Below, piece after piece: positions 23,748 through 32,252 of a stretch of DNA of 33,825 bases. How positions within the stretch are numbered: position 1 is the stretch's first letter; each line of letters begins with the position of its first letter. The DNA is from Undibacterium sp. (GTDB lineage Bacteria; Pseudomonadota; Gammaproteobacteria; Burkholderiales; Burkholderiaceae_D), in assembly GCF_030651495.1 (NCBI RefSeq), contig NZ_JAUSFI010000156.1:1-33825 (forward strand). The letters are read 5' to 3'. A model generated the notes under the pieces. The model had not been told where the DNA came from, did no database searches, and saw nothing but the letters and a program-made list of their open reading frames with translations. The position numbers and the translations under genes were made by a program.

Positions 23748-24653
23748 TTAATACACTTTCTGCTGGCGCAAGTTTTCAGCGCGCTTCATCTCTACATATT
23801 CGCGTTGGTCCATCTCATGTAACTGCCGAGGATAACGTTCGACGGCCATAAACCAGCTCTTTAGCCGTTTCTCAAACTGTGCTTCCGGTGGTGCACTAGC
23901 TGCGCCTAAAAAGCTATCAATCGCCAGGTAATAACGCATGGTATTACGTTCTACCAAGCCACGGACTCCACCTATGTACTCAGTTTGGCCATCGGCTTGT
24001 TTGCCGATAACGGTAAATCCTACCTTACCACTGCCGATAGTGCCGAGATAAGCCTGTATCGCCAAATGTGCCGAAAAATTCATCGTATATGAATAGGTCA
24101 GATGTAAAAATGTCTTGGCACCTGGCAGTGCCACCGCTTCTAGCAAGATACGATAGTCGCTGGTACCAAGAGGGCCATCTTTGGCGCTGAGTACGATTTC
24201 TAGATATTCCGGTGTCGTTGCAACAACACTATAATTAAAATCAAAACGTGCTACGTGGGCTAGGTCTTCGGGTGTTTTTTTACCGATATTAAGCCTCAAA
24301 ACGGTTCCCGATGGGCTTACTAATGCATGGCAATATTTGGTATTAATATGCAGCAGCAGTATGTCACACCAGTGATCTGGATCATTCAGGCCAGTATTCA
24401 CATTGGCAAAGGAATAATCGACGATCGCGTAGATCTCGCCATTGGAGCGGTCAGGAGTTTCAGTTGAGTCGAGAACCAAAGGACGGTTGAATTGATTTTG
24501 CTTCAGTTGTTCTTGTAAAGATGTGTATTTTGCTCGTAAGGTGACGGCAGATAGCTCTGGCGCAGCCTGTGCAGCACATGCTAGCAGTGCAATGCAGATT
24601 AGTAGTGAATATTTCAAACTGGCTAATTTTACTGATCTAAAACGTTTATACAT
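23748..24653 (-). CDS. Exported protein of unknown function
   Basis: I do not recognise a family. A clear signal peptide (SLLICIALLACAAQA, cleavage probably after residue 30) precedes a roughly 270-residue mature domain. It has many aromatic residues and alternating strand-like segments (VDYSFANVNTGL, LHLTYSYTMNFSAHLAIQAYLGT), suggesting a mostly beta fold. Two Cys (DHWCDI, TKYCHA) could form a disulfide. The C-terminus is charged and helical. GGAA precedes the ATG. It begins 60 bases after the phospholipase-D-like gene on the same strand, so the two are probably one operon and both act in the envelope; a role near membrane lipids is inference only. Confidence 0.75.
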   Translation of the reverse strand: MYKRFRSVKLASLKYSLLICIALLACAAQAAPELSAVTLRAKYTSLQEQLKQNQFNRPLVLDSTETPDRSNGEIYAIVDYSFANVNTGLNDPDHWCDILLLHINTKYCHALVSPSGTVLRLNIGKKTPEDLAHVARFDFNYSVVATTPEYLEIVLSAKDGPLGTSDYRILLEAVALPGAKTFLHLTYSYTMNFSAHLAIQAYLGTIGSGKVGFTVIGKQADGQTEYIGGVRGLVERNTMRYYLAIDSFLGAASAPPEAQFEKRLKSWFMAVERYPRQLHEMDQREYVEMKRAENLRQQKVY

Positions 24654-24713
24654 CGTTATTCCATTATTGTGATTTCAGGCTTTTGCATGGTTGTTATATC
24701 CACCAACGACACG

Positions 24714-26105
24714 TCACAGCCAATACTGAAGTCGGCGAGCAGTCCATTCTTTGAATCGGTCAGTCAGCGGCCGTTGCTCCCATTTACTCTTGGTCATTTC
24801 GACAGAGTAGCGCAAATCCTCGGTAAACGCGTTTTCCATCGCGACCCCGAATTCTTCGCCAAAGACCACCACATTGATTTCATTATTGTGCAAGAAGCTG
24901 CGGGTATCGATATTGGTTGAGCCCACCGTCGCCCACACCTTGTCAATTACGGCAGTCTTGGCATGCAATACGGCAATTTGTAGTTGATAAATCTTAATCC
25001 CATTGGTTAGCATTTCATCGTAAAAAGATTGCGTGGCGTGAAATACTAAGCTGCTGTCCGATACACCAGGCAAAATAATTTTGACGTCAACACCGCGTCG
25101 TGCGGCAGCATTTAATGCCTGCAAAATCTGTATGTCTGGCACAAAGTAGGCGCAGGTAATGTGTATGGTGTTTTTGGCTTCTTGTATCGCCAGTACATAA
25201 GCTTTATAAATATCCTGATCACCATCTGGCTCGCTGGCTAGAACACGAACCAGTTTATCTCCGGCCTCTTTTAATGGTGGGAAAAAGTTGCTATCAGAAA
25301 GGTCGGGGGATTTCTCGCTGGTCCATGTATCTAAAAATGTCCATTGCAATGCGGCAACTGCCGGTCCTTCAATTTTGATATGGGTATCGCGCCAACCAAC
25401 TTTGGTATTGCGTCGGCTTGCTGAACGAAATAGTGAGCTGTTGGCATAGGTGCTGCTGATATTTACGCCGCCGGTAAAAGCGACTACTCCATCAACGACC
25501 AGAATTTTTCGATGATCTCGATTATTGGGTTCCCATGACCCGATGAGTTTCAGTGGATTGACCGGATTGAAGGCTAACAGTCGGATTCCAGCATCGCGCA
25601 TTTTATCGAAGAACGCTTGCGGTGTACCTATAGTACCGACGCTGTCATAAATAATATTCACTTGCACACCAGCGCGTTGACGCGCCATGAGCAGTTCTGC
25701 AAAACGGATACCGACTTCATCCTGATCGAAGATATAAGTTTCTAAATTAATATGATCTTTCGCGCTATTGATCGCTTCCATCATGGCCGTCATGGTTTGT
25801 GGCCCATCATAAAGCAAGGTGATTTTGTTGCCTGCGATTAGAGGGGTACCGGTAGCGGCTTCCTCTAGAGCAGCCATTGCAGCAATATCTATATGTGAGT
25901 TACGCCATCTCTTAGACAAGAGAGAGCGTGATTTTTTTGCGTTGAGATTGCCTTGCGCATTGGTGATAGTTGGACTGGAAGATGCAGTGAGCGAACTACT
26001 TAAATAACGCACTTCGGGTAACGATGCACAGGCGGTTGCCGTCAGCGTTGCGGCAACCAAGCTCATCACAAAGATGATCCGGTGAAGATAGCTATCGTAG
26101 CCCAT
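24714..26105 (-). CDS. Phospholipase D / cardiolipin-synthase-like lipoprotein
   Basis: The 463-residue protein has both HKD motifs of the phospholipase D superfamily: H198-x-K200-x4-D205 (HRKILVVD) and H381-x-K383-x4-D388 (HAKTAVID), each with the usual downstream G-G/G-S and N. This pattern fits bacterial cardiolipin synthases (ClsB/ClsC-like) and related phosphatidyltransferases. The N-terminus is a signal sequence with a weak lipobox (TATAC, Cys 26), whereas classic ClsA has two membrane helices, so a periplasmic, membrane-tethered enzyme is likely. GGAG lies seven bases before the ATG. An Fnr-like site lies upstream (26272-26285). The exported unknown protein follows in the same direction. 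Confidence 0.88.
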   Translation of the reverse strand: MGYDSYLHRIIFVMSLVAATLTATACASLPEVRYLSSSLTASSSPTITNAQGNLNAKKSRSLLSKRWRNSHIDIAAMAALEEAATGTPLIAGNKITLLYDGPQTMTAMMEAINSAKDHINLETYIFDQDEVGIRFAELLMARQRAGVQVNIIYDSVGTIGTPQAFFDKMRDAGIRLLAFNPVNPLKLIGSWEPNNRDHRKILVVDGVVAFTGGVNISSTYANSSLFRSASRRNTKVGWRDTHIKIEGPAVAALQWTFLDTWTSEKSPDLSDSNFFPPLKEAGDKLVRVLASEPDGDQDIYKAYVLAIQEAKNTIHITCAYFVPDIQILQALNAAARRGVDVKIILPGVSDSSLVFHATQSFYDEMLTNGIKIYQLQIAVLHAKTAVIDKVWATVGSTNIDTRSFLHNNEINVVVFGEEFGVAMENAFTEDLRYSVEMTKSKWEQRPLTDRFKEWTARRLQYWL

Positions 26106-26271
26106 GAAATACTCCTGTTAATACTATCGTTGGCATTTTTTAGACCAAAGCAAACAACTAAGTTCGCAACAAATATGATCCTCTTAGTGTGACATCAAAA
26201 ATTTCAGATCTACGAGGGTCATCCACGTGAACGAGAATAGTTTTGTATGACATATTTTTTCCCTTACTTAG

Positions 26272-26285
26272 TTGATGACCATCAT
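26272..26285. promoter_or_regulatory. Fnr-like site upstream of the phospholipase-D-like gene
   Basis: ttgat-gacc-atcat matches TTGAT-N4-ATCAA at nine of ten conserved positions. It lies about 167 bases upstream of the phospholipase-D-like start and just past the stop of the Crp/Fnr-family gene at 26322, so that regulator could act on its downstream neighbour. A single short match can arise by chance. Confidence 0.35.
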
Positions 26286-26321
26286 CATTTTTAAGTTAGT
26301 GTCAATGTTTTTGGATTGCTA

Positions 26322-27266
26322 TTAATTTAAGATATTTGCCAATTCTTTATTTTGCTGAAGTAATGTATTTTTGGCACTCAGCACAGGGACTTTTTGGGTG
26401 ATATTTTTTGTCAGACTTCTTGTTACTTTAGGGGCGGTCATTTGTGTGACTTTAATGCGTGACCTGGTAGACGGCAATCGACGAAAAGTTTTTAAAAAGA
26501 GCGCGTCAATAATGGCAATTTGTCGTTGATCTACCTTGATCACGCCCAATTCATGTAACGCTGTCAAAGTACGGCTGACGGTTTCTATGGCCAACCCTAG
26601 ATAGCTTGCAATTTCATGGCGAGTCATTCGGAGATTAAAGACTTTACCGGAATAACCCAGTTCGCTGAAGCGTATACCAAGATTGCTCAGAAAACGCGCT
26701 ACTTTCGCTTCCGCACCCAATGCACTAAGCATGCTCGCCATTGTCCGCTCACGCAACAGTTCGCGACTCATGACGCTAAACATAGCTTGTTCAAGTTCGG
26801 CGTAGGTATGCCCTAATGTCGAGAAAGTTTTGTATGGAACCAAAATGATGTCGCAATCTGATAAGGCCACTGCTTCAGTCGCATGGCACTGATTATAGAT
26901 CCCATCAATGCCTAATAGATCCCCCTTCATCGGAAAACTTAGGACTTGTTCACTGCCATATTCATCAATCACGCCGGTTTTTAGGAAGCCGCAATTGACA
27001 ATGGCGAGATTCTCAAAATGTTGACCTATCTTGTGAATTTTCTGACCCGCTTTATATCGAACATGCTGAAATAAAATTTCTTTACCTTTGTTGGAGGAAA
27101 ATCGAATATTGAGCAATTCACAGATGTCATGTAAATTTGACCAAAGATCTCCTTTGCAACGCCACCCCGCCTCATTGGATAAAGAGGGGAAGTTTGCATG
27201 CGCATTTGGTGCCAGTGCAATAGATTCTATATTTGAAGCAGGCGCTGAAGTAGGCACTAAAAACAT
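26322..27266 (-). CDS. Crp/Fnr-family transcriptional regulator with basic C-terminal tail
   Basis: The 314-residue protein has a sensor beta-roll (about 60-165), a dimerisation helix and a helix-turn-helix at about 213-243 (MTRHEIASYLGLAIETVSRTL) that matches the Fnr recognition motif (E..SR) very closely. It should therefore bind Fnr-like TTGAT-N4-ATCAA sites, two of which lie in this window. Its cysteines (37, 49, 92, 127, 138) do not form the Fnr cluster pattern of three closely spaced N-terminal Cys, so the usual [4Fe-4S] oxygen sensor is doubtful. An unusual basic, Thr-rich tail of about 45 residues follows the DNA-binding domain. AGGGGA precedes the ATG with good spacing. Confidence 0.9.
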   Translation of the reverse strand: MFLVPTSAPASNIESIALAPNAHANFPSLSNEAGWRCKGDLWSNLHDICELLNIRFSSNKGKEILFQHVRYKAGQKIHKIGQHFENLAIVNCGFLKTGVIDEYGSEQVLSFPMKGDLLGIDGIYNQCHATEAVALSDCDIILVPYKTFSTLGHTYAELEQAMFSVMSRELLRERTMASMLSALGAEAKVARFLSNLGIRFSELGYSGKVFNLRMTRHEIASYLGLAIETVSRTLTALHELGVIKVDQRQIAIIDALFLKTFRRLPSTRSRIKVTQMTAPKVTRSLTKNITQKVPVLSAKNTLLQQNKELANILN

Positions 27267-27292
27267 GGCGTTCCCCTCTAGATAAAATGATT

Positions 27293-27320
27293 AAAAGTAC
27301 GCGGAAAAATCCGTGCTTTT
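27293..27320 (-). terminator. Imperfect terminator hairpin after the glycine-zipper gene
   Basis: On the - strand, aaaagcacgga and ccgcgtactttt pair imperfectly around a T-rich loop and end in a T run. It lies between the stop of the glycine-zipper gene and the start of the Crp/Fnr-like gene, separating two same-strand units. Confidence 0.5.
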
Positions 27321-27381
27321 GTAAAATTTCCTGACGACGCAGGCAATATTGTGTAAAAAATAAATTCAGGTTTCTTTAAAT

Positions 27382-28467
27382 TTATGGTGTCCGTACTAGA
27401 ACGCCATTATTGATTTTGACCTGATCTCCAATCCGATAGCCTGGATCATTGGCAAAGCTAATTGTTTGTGATGCGCCGTTCTGCAGACGAACGACCACTT
27501 CAAAATGATTCGATTTGCGTGAGTTTCCTTCGATGGCACGACCAGCGTAGGCGCCACCTACTGCGCCAGCTAATTCGGCCGCAGTGCGACCGCTTCCGCC
27601 ACCGACCTGGCTACCCAGTAAAGCACCGACTACGCCACCGCCTATCGTGCCCAAATAGCTGCCTTCACCTCTGATTTCGATCAGATTTACCGCTTCTACC
27701 GTGCCGCAGTTATTGCAAATGTGAGCCACATGCGCTACTGGGGGAGTTACCACAGCGGCACTTTGCAAGACTTTGCCCAAAGTGGCGCTAGTAACGCGTT
27801 CACCCATGCGTAGATTGGCCGTTACTCGGCTGTTCGGTGTTATTCTGTCGCGGTTTTTGATCGTGTAGCTATTGGCATATTCGCCACTATTTACTTCAGG
27901 TAAAAGGATTTTTCCCTTTACACCATTGATAGTGAGATCTACTTTACCACCGGGTGTGCCCAATACCGTGAAGCGCAAATCATTGCCGCCGCCTAGATCC
28001 GCTGCCGGTTCGACATTAAAACGCTCTATTTTTGGTGCAGGGCCATTCGTGGCTCGTAGACTGTGGTACCCGACGCCCACTTGCAGGGACTCATTCAGGA
28101 CTTCACTAGCGACCTGATTACCTACTCGTAAATTGGCAGTAACCGGACTACGTGCGGCGATTTTGTCACGGCTACTAATAATGTAAGTGCCTTCGTATTG
28201 ACCCGCCTCATTTTCAACTAAAGTCAGATTGCGTGTTGCGCCTGCAATGCGTAAGGTCGCCAAACCGCCTGGCGTGCCGTAGAGCTCAAAATTAAGCTCT
28301 ACTCCCGGGCTTAAACGACGCACTTCGTCCACATTGAAACCTTCAATGCGTGGGGTTGGACGCACGGCATTATAAGATTGTGCGTGCGCCTGACCTGTGA
28401 TGAATGTTAGTGGCATTAGCGTAGATAATGCGACCATACCAGTAACGCATAGTTGAGTTATTTTCAT
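27382..28467 (-). CDS. Exported glycine-zipper protein with an internal domain duplication
   Basis: A signal peptide (cleavage near AHA-QS, residue 29-30) is followed by two homologous beta-rich repeats at about 38-130 and 145-236. They share [R/K]IE.FNV, LYGTPGG / VLGTPGG, and NRDRI / SRDKI followed by P.[S/T].VTANLR.G. A CNNCG motif (251-255) and GTVEAVNLIEIRGEGS precede a glycine zipper (about 269-312), the outer-membrane segment of 17-kDa-antigen/SlyB-like proteins. A short SH3-like tail (VVVRLQNG...PGYRIGDQVKI) ends it. Such proteins usually sit in the outer membrane; the duplicated N-terminal part is unfamiliar to me. AAGGTGA gives a good ribosome-binding site. A co-oriented copy of the recurrent hairpin motif lies 96 bases upstream. 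Confidence 0.85.
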   Translation of the reverse strand: MKITQLCVTGMVALSTLMPLTFITGQAHAQSYNAVRPTPRIEGFNVDEVRRLSPGVELNFELYGTPGGLATLRIAGATRNLTLVENEAGQYEGTYIISSRDKIAARSPVTANLRVGNQVASEVLNESLQVGVGYHSLRATNGPAPKIERFNVEPAADLGGGNDLRFTVLGTPGGKVDLTINGVKGKILLPEVNSGEYANSYTIKNRDRITPNSRVTANLRMGERVTSATLGKVLQSAAVVTPPVAHVAHICNNCGTVEAVNLIEIRGEGSYLGTIGGGVVGALLGSQVGGGSGRTAAELAGAVGGAYAGRAIEGNSRKSNHFEVVVRLQNGASQTISFANDPGYRIGDQVKINNGVLVRTP

Positions 28468-28562
28468 GAATTCACCTTATTTTATAATGTCAGCAATCCG
28501 AATGGATTAGCGATTTGGTTAACGTCTAAGGAGAAATTTAGTCTGATCCTATAAACAAGTCT

Positions 28563-28576
28563 GTACGCTAACGTAC
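28563..28576 (-). promoter_or_regulatory. Recurrent intergenic hairpin motif, copy D (upstream of the glycine-zipper gene)
   Basis: On the - strand gtacg-ttag-cgtac is a perfect stem, extended to 6 bp by an outer T-A pair, followed by agacttg. The A-T pair replaces the G-C pair of copy A, a compensatory change. It lies 96 bases before the start codon at 28467 in the same orientation. Confidence 0.7.
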
Positions 28577-28720
28577 ACGGGAACTCACATCAACTCTGGC
28601 ATTCTATTTTTGGAATAGAGCGTGAATTAATGTTTACTTGCAGTGCGATATAATTTAAATAAGTAATTAACCGCAATGTGCGGCCAATTGTGCCGGCATA
28701 TTTTTTTCTGAAGCATACCT

Positions 28721-29854
28721 ATGAAACCAATCAACAAATTAAACCCCGAAGGCTTACGTATTGTCTTAGTGTTACAAGGTGGTGGCGCACTAGGTGCTTA
28801 CCAGGCGGGCGTCTACCAAGCATTGCATGAACATGGGTTAGTGCCGGACTGGATCGTTGGTACCTCGATTGGTGCTATTAATGCGGTGCTCCTCGCAGGT
28901 AATCCGCCTGAGACACGATTGCAAAAACTGAAGCAGTTTTGGGAACGGGTATCTCATCAAGATGGGGTCGATTTGGCTTCCATACCTGATACATATCGAC
29001 GCTCCAACATCTGGTTATCTACCCTTGACACCATCCTGCGCGGTGTCCCCGGTTTTTTTAAGCCGCGCGTGCTCAGTCTGTTTGGAATGAGTGTGGCAGT
29101 AAGGCCTGAAGACGCCAGTTTTTACGACACAACCCCATTGGCGAATACGCTAGCTGAGCTGGTTGACTTTGATTATTTGAACGCCGCAGACGGTATGCGT
29201 CTGACCGTCAATGCGATGAAAGTAAAGACCGGTGAACTGGCAAGCTTTGACAATGCCCATATCACTATGAGCGCCGACCATGTCCTTGCCAGTGGTGCCT
29301 TGCCGCCAGGTTTTCCACCAGTACGGATTGATGGCGAATTGTATTGGGATGGCGGCTTATATTCCAATACCCCTCTGGCAACAGTGCTGGACGATCTGCC
29401 GCATATAGATACGTTGTGTTTTATGGTGGATTTGTGGAGCGCAGATGGGCCTGAACCCACTACACTGGATGAAGTGCAGACGCGGCAAAAAGATGTCATG
29501 TTTGCTTCGCGCTCTAAGCGTCACATTCAAGACTATCTGAGCACCCATAATTTGCAACACAAGTTGCGTGAATTCTATGCCTTATTGCCGCTGCATGCCA
29601 AGACCGAGACTGTGGTAGCTGAATTGGCTGCGCTCGGTGCCGATAGTACGATGCATGTAGTCCGGTTACCCTATGCTGGGCGCGATTGGCATATGGCGTC
29701 AAAAGATATTAATTTTTCTAAGGGGTCGATTTCATGGCGCTGGGATCAGGGGTATAAAGACGCGATGCGTGCCATTCAGCACGCTGGTTGGCTGACCACG
29801 GTCTCAGAAGATACTGGTTTGGTGGTACATGAATTACCTCCGCTTGCATACTGA
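28721..29854 (+). CDS. Patatin-like phospholipase with DUF3734-type C-terminus
   Basis: The 377-residue protein carries the patatin signature: the oxyanion-hole loop GGGALGAYQAGV (20-31), nucleophile Ser 49 in GTSIG, and catalytic Asp 210 in DGG. All are intact, so it should be an active acyl hydrolase on phospholipids. The C-terminal part (about 225-340; VDLWSADGPEPTTLDEVQTR, then a helical region) matches the DUF3734 extension common in proteobacterial patatins. I see no signal peptide. It is divergent from the glycine-zipper gene, with a 253-base spacer between them. A weak stem-loop (29886-29905) follows. Only a weak GAAG precedes the ATG. Confidence 0.92.
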   Translation: MKPINKLNPEGLRIVLVLQGGGALGAYQAGVYQALHEHGLVPDWIVGTSIGAINAVLLAGNPPETRLQKLKQFWERVSHQDGVDLASIPDTYRRSNIWLSTLDTILRGVPGFFKPRVLSLFGMSVAVRPEDASFYDTTPLANTLAELVDFDYLNAADGMRLTVNAMKVKTGELASFDNAHITMSADHVLASGALPPGFPPVRIDGELYWDGGLYSNTPLATVLDDLPHIDTLCFMVDLWSADGPEPTTLDEVQTRQKDVMFASRSKRHIQDYLSTHNLQHKLREFYALLPLHAKTETVVAELAALGADSTMHVVRLPYAGRDWHMASKDINFSKGSISWRWDQGYKDAMRAIQHAGWLTTVSEDTGLVVHELPPLAY

Positions 29855-29885
29855 GGTGCATAGTCCCGATAAATGACATACATTG

Positions 29886-29905
29886 TGGGCGGACCAATGC
29901 GCCCA
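29886..29905 (+). terminator. Weak stem-loop after the patatin gene
   Basis: tgggcg (29886-29891) pairs with cgccca (29900-29905) around an 8-base loop, 32 bases after the stop codon. No T run follows, so termination is uncertain. Confidence 0.3.
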
Positions 29906-29946
29906 TTGCCAATAATATCCTTAATGTTGGAAATAAATCATCGTGT

Positions 29947-29960
29947 GTGTGCTAGCGCAC
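29947..29960 (+). promoter_or_regulatory. Recurrent intergenic hairpin motif, copy E (upstream of the collagen-like lipoprotein)
   Basis: gtgtg-ctag-cgcac pairs with one G.U-compatible position and is followed by tgacttg, almost the same flank as copy D. It ends 128 bases before the ATG at 30088 in the same orientation. Confidence 0.65.
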
Positions 29961-30087
29961 TGACTTGCGGATTGAATGGACTTAGTCTATTTCAGTACTG
30001 ATACGGGAAATAGACCGTATTAGTTTGCTTGTGGATAGTGCTTAGTCAATCGCGCCACATTTTTTCTTCATTTTTAAAGGATTTCCA

Positions 30088-30396
30088 ATGAAAAATTTTA
30101 TTCCGCTTTTTGCGTTAATGTCCACTTTGTTGCTCGGCGCATGCGACAACAAACCAGTCGTAGTTGCTGTACCTTCTGAGCCCGTCACCGTACCTGGCCC
30201 AGCTGGTCCACAGGGCGCAACTGGTTCCCAAGGAGCAACTGGTACACAAGGCGCAACTGGTAGCCAAGGCAATCAGGGCAACGAAGGGTTGCAGGGAATG
30301 GAAGGCAGTAAAGGAAAAGAAGGTAAACCGGGTAGTGGTACTACGGTAATCGTTGTACCGCCAGCTCCGGCTTCATCTAGTTCAACCTCTCAATAA
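30088..30396 (+). CDS. Small collagen-like lipoprotein
   Basis: The signal ends in lipobox LGAC (Cys 19). Residues 37-82 are an uninterrupted Gly-X-Y run of 15 triplets (GPAGPQGATGSQ... to GKEGKPG), the repeat that forms a collagen triple helix, rich in Thr and Gln like other bacterial collagen-like proteins. A Pro/Ser-rich tail ends the protein at 102 residues. It is probably a trimeric, lipid-anchored envelope protein; function unknown. AAGGA lies six bases before the ATG. The repeat DNA (ggcgcaactggt-type units) is itself repetitive and may vary in copy number between strains. A hairpin-motif copy lies upstream. Confidence 0.85.
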   Translation: MKNFIPLFALMSTLLLGACDNKPVVVAVPSEPVTVPGPAGPQGATGSQGATGTQGATGSQGNQGNEGLQGMEGSKGKEGKPGSGTTVIVVPPAPASSSSTSQ

Positions 30397-30554
30397 TTAA
30401 TATTGGACAGTGCCACGAGCTTTGCTATCGTTTTTTTTGATAGTTCTTGTTCCGATACTGATCGCTGCCATTCCGCGTTGGCCCATAGTTGAGACTCGGG
30501 CTAGAGGCCTAGTTGCGGGGTGGCCGTGATTGTTACATTGCTTTTCATGGATTG

Positions 30555-31931
30555 ATGATGAAAATGAATCGTTTTTGTAGCGTATTTAGCTTGATTCGTT
30601 TGCATTCGGATAGCACGATAATTATCGTGCTATCTATCGCTGTTACCTTAATACTTAGCGCTTGTGGCGAAATTGCTACGCTACCGATTTCGGCAGGTAT
30701 TGGACCTCAGCCTATTTTGCCACCCACACGGCAGACTTTGATTCCGACCGTAAATATCGCACCTGCCAAAGGATGGCCTTTGGGAGTGACACCGCAGCCA
30801 GCAAATGGTTTGCGTGTAGCGGCATTTGCCAGCGATCTGGATCATCCTCGCTGGTTATATGTTTTGCCCAACGGCGATATATTGGTCGCGGAAACTAATG
30901 CGCCGCCTAAGCCCGAAGACGCTAAAGGGATCAAAGGCTGGCTAATGGGTTTAATCATGAAAAAGGCGGGCGCTGGAGTACCTAGCGCCAACCGTATTAC
31001 ATTGCTGCGGGATACCGATGGTGACGGCGTAGCAGATTTGCGTTCGGTGCTATTAGAAGGACTCAACTCACCGTTTGGTATGGCATTGCTGGGCAACGAT
31101 TTTTATGTCGCCAACTCTGACGCTGTGTTGCGATTCCCCTATGTAATCGGCGCTACTGAAATAAAAATACCTGGTGTTAAATTGCTGGATTTGCCAGCCG
31201 GTGCAATTAACCATCACTGGACCAAAAATCTTATCGCTAGCCCAGACGGTAGTAAGTTGTATGTAACGATAGGCTCAAATAGCAATGTGGCCGAACGGGG
31301 TATGGCGGTTGAAGCGGAACGTGCCGCTATCTGGGAAGTGAATATAAAAAATGGAGCTCACCGCATCTTTGCCTCCGGCTTGCGCAATCCGAATGGGTTG
31401 ACGTGGGAACCACACAGTGGCGCATTGTGGACGGCAGTTAACGAACGGGACGAGCTTGGTAGCGATTTGGTTCCCGATTATATGACTTCAGTTCGAGACG
31501 GGGGATTCTACGGTTGGCCGTACAGCTACTACGGTTGGCATATTGATCAGCGCGTCACTCCGCAGCAACCTGCATTAGTGGCCCAGGCGATTGTGCCGGA
31601 CTACGCATTAGGGGCGCATACCGCCTCTCTGGGTTTAGTGTCAGCTATCGGTAATTCGCTGCCGGATGTGTTTGCTAACGGTATGTTTATTGGTCAGCAT
31701 GGCTCGTGGAACCGGCGGCCACATAGCGGTTACAAAGTTATTTTTGTCCCCTTTGATGGCAGCAGACCTTCTGCTACACCGCCTATTGATGTGCTGACGG
31801 GATTTCTCAGCTCAGATGGGTTTGCCTACGGTCGGCCAGTGGGTGTCATGATAGATAAGCACGGGTCATTGCTAGTGGCTGATGACGTCGGTAACGTGAT
31901 CTGGCGCGTAACTGGCAAGTCTGACAAGTAA
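30555..31931 (+). CDS. Sorbosone-dehydrogenase-like (PQQ-type beta-propeller) lipoprotein
   Basis: The protein resembles the soluble glucose/sorbosone dehydrogenase family, beta-propeller sugar or aldose oxidases that often use PQQ. Visible motifs are [14 protein letters not shown], a calcium-type [37 protein letters not shown], and [18 protein letters not shown] near the C-terminus. A signal with lipobox LSAC (Cys 37 from this start) suggests a lipid anchor. The frame is open back to a TTG at 30513. I chose the ATG at 30555 (MMKMNRF); 30558 or 30564 are equally possible because the Shine-Dalgarno is weak. Substrate unknown. Confidence 0.87.
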   Translation: MMKMNRFCSVFSLIRLHSDSTIIIVLSIAVTLILSACGEIATLPISAGIGPQPILPPTRQTLIPTVNIAPAKGWPLGVTPQPANGLRVAAFASDLDHPRWLYVLPNGDILVAETNAPPKPEDAKGIKGWLMGLIMKKAGAGVPSANRITLLRDTDGDGVADLRSVLLEGLNSPFGMALLGNDFYVANSDAVLRFPYVIGATEIKIPGVKLLDLPAGAINHHWTKNLIASPDGSKLYVTIGSNSNVAERGMAVEAERAAIWEVNIKNGAHRIFASGLRNPNGLTWEPHSGALWTAVNERDELGSDLVPDYMTSVRDGGFYGWPYSYYGWHIDQRVTPQQPALVAQAIVPDYALGAHTASLGLVSAIGNSLPDVFANGMFIGQHGSWNRRPHSGYKVIFVPFDGSRPSATPPIDVLTGFLSSDGFAYGRPVGVMIDKHGSLLVADDVGNVIWRVTGKSDK

Positions 31932-32023
31932 GTAGTCGGTAAACATAAATCCAAAAAAACAGAAAATATTATTATTCTTAAACGAAAGAATAATCTTAAA
32001 ATAAAAACGATCAATATTTTAGG

Positions 32024-32114
32024 AATGGTAGGAAGCCTGCGTAAAAATTCCTACAATTGCGCTGCTTTGCGTCCTGCGCAGGGATTAACGCCTGCGAGCG
32101 CGGCGCTCACCATT
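32024..32114. repeat. Cloverleaf-like cluster of inverted repeats
   Basis: Outer arms aatggt (32024-32029) and accatt (32109-32114) enclose taggaa/ttccta, cgcagg/cctgcg and gagcg-cgg-cgctc. The three internal hairpins within closing arms suggest a folded RNA or a small non-autonomous repeat element rather than chance. Confidence 0.45.
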
Positions 32115-32252
32115 TTTGAGCTCGATGATTTAGCAAAAAATTCTCAATGTTTTGTTATTTTTTTACTCTATGTGTCTTATCGCACTGAACGACAGAAAAC
32201 TATTCAATATAGTGTAAATATCTTCTCTAAGGGTTCTTCGAGGCCAGATAGA

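Noticed and set aside
24669..24920. 83-codon + strand open frame
   Set aside because: It lies almost wholly antisense to the C-terminal coding part of the phospholipase-D-like gene, which has clear catalytic motifs.
30425..30443. ctatc-gtttttttt-gatag as a terminator after the collagen-like gene
   Set aside because: The stem is only 5 AT-rich pairs and the T run is in the loop rather than after the stem.
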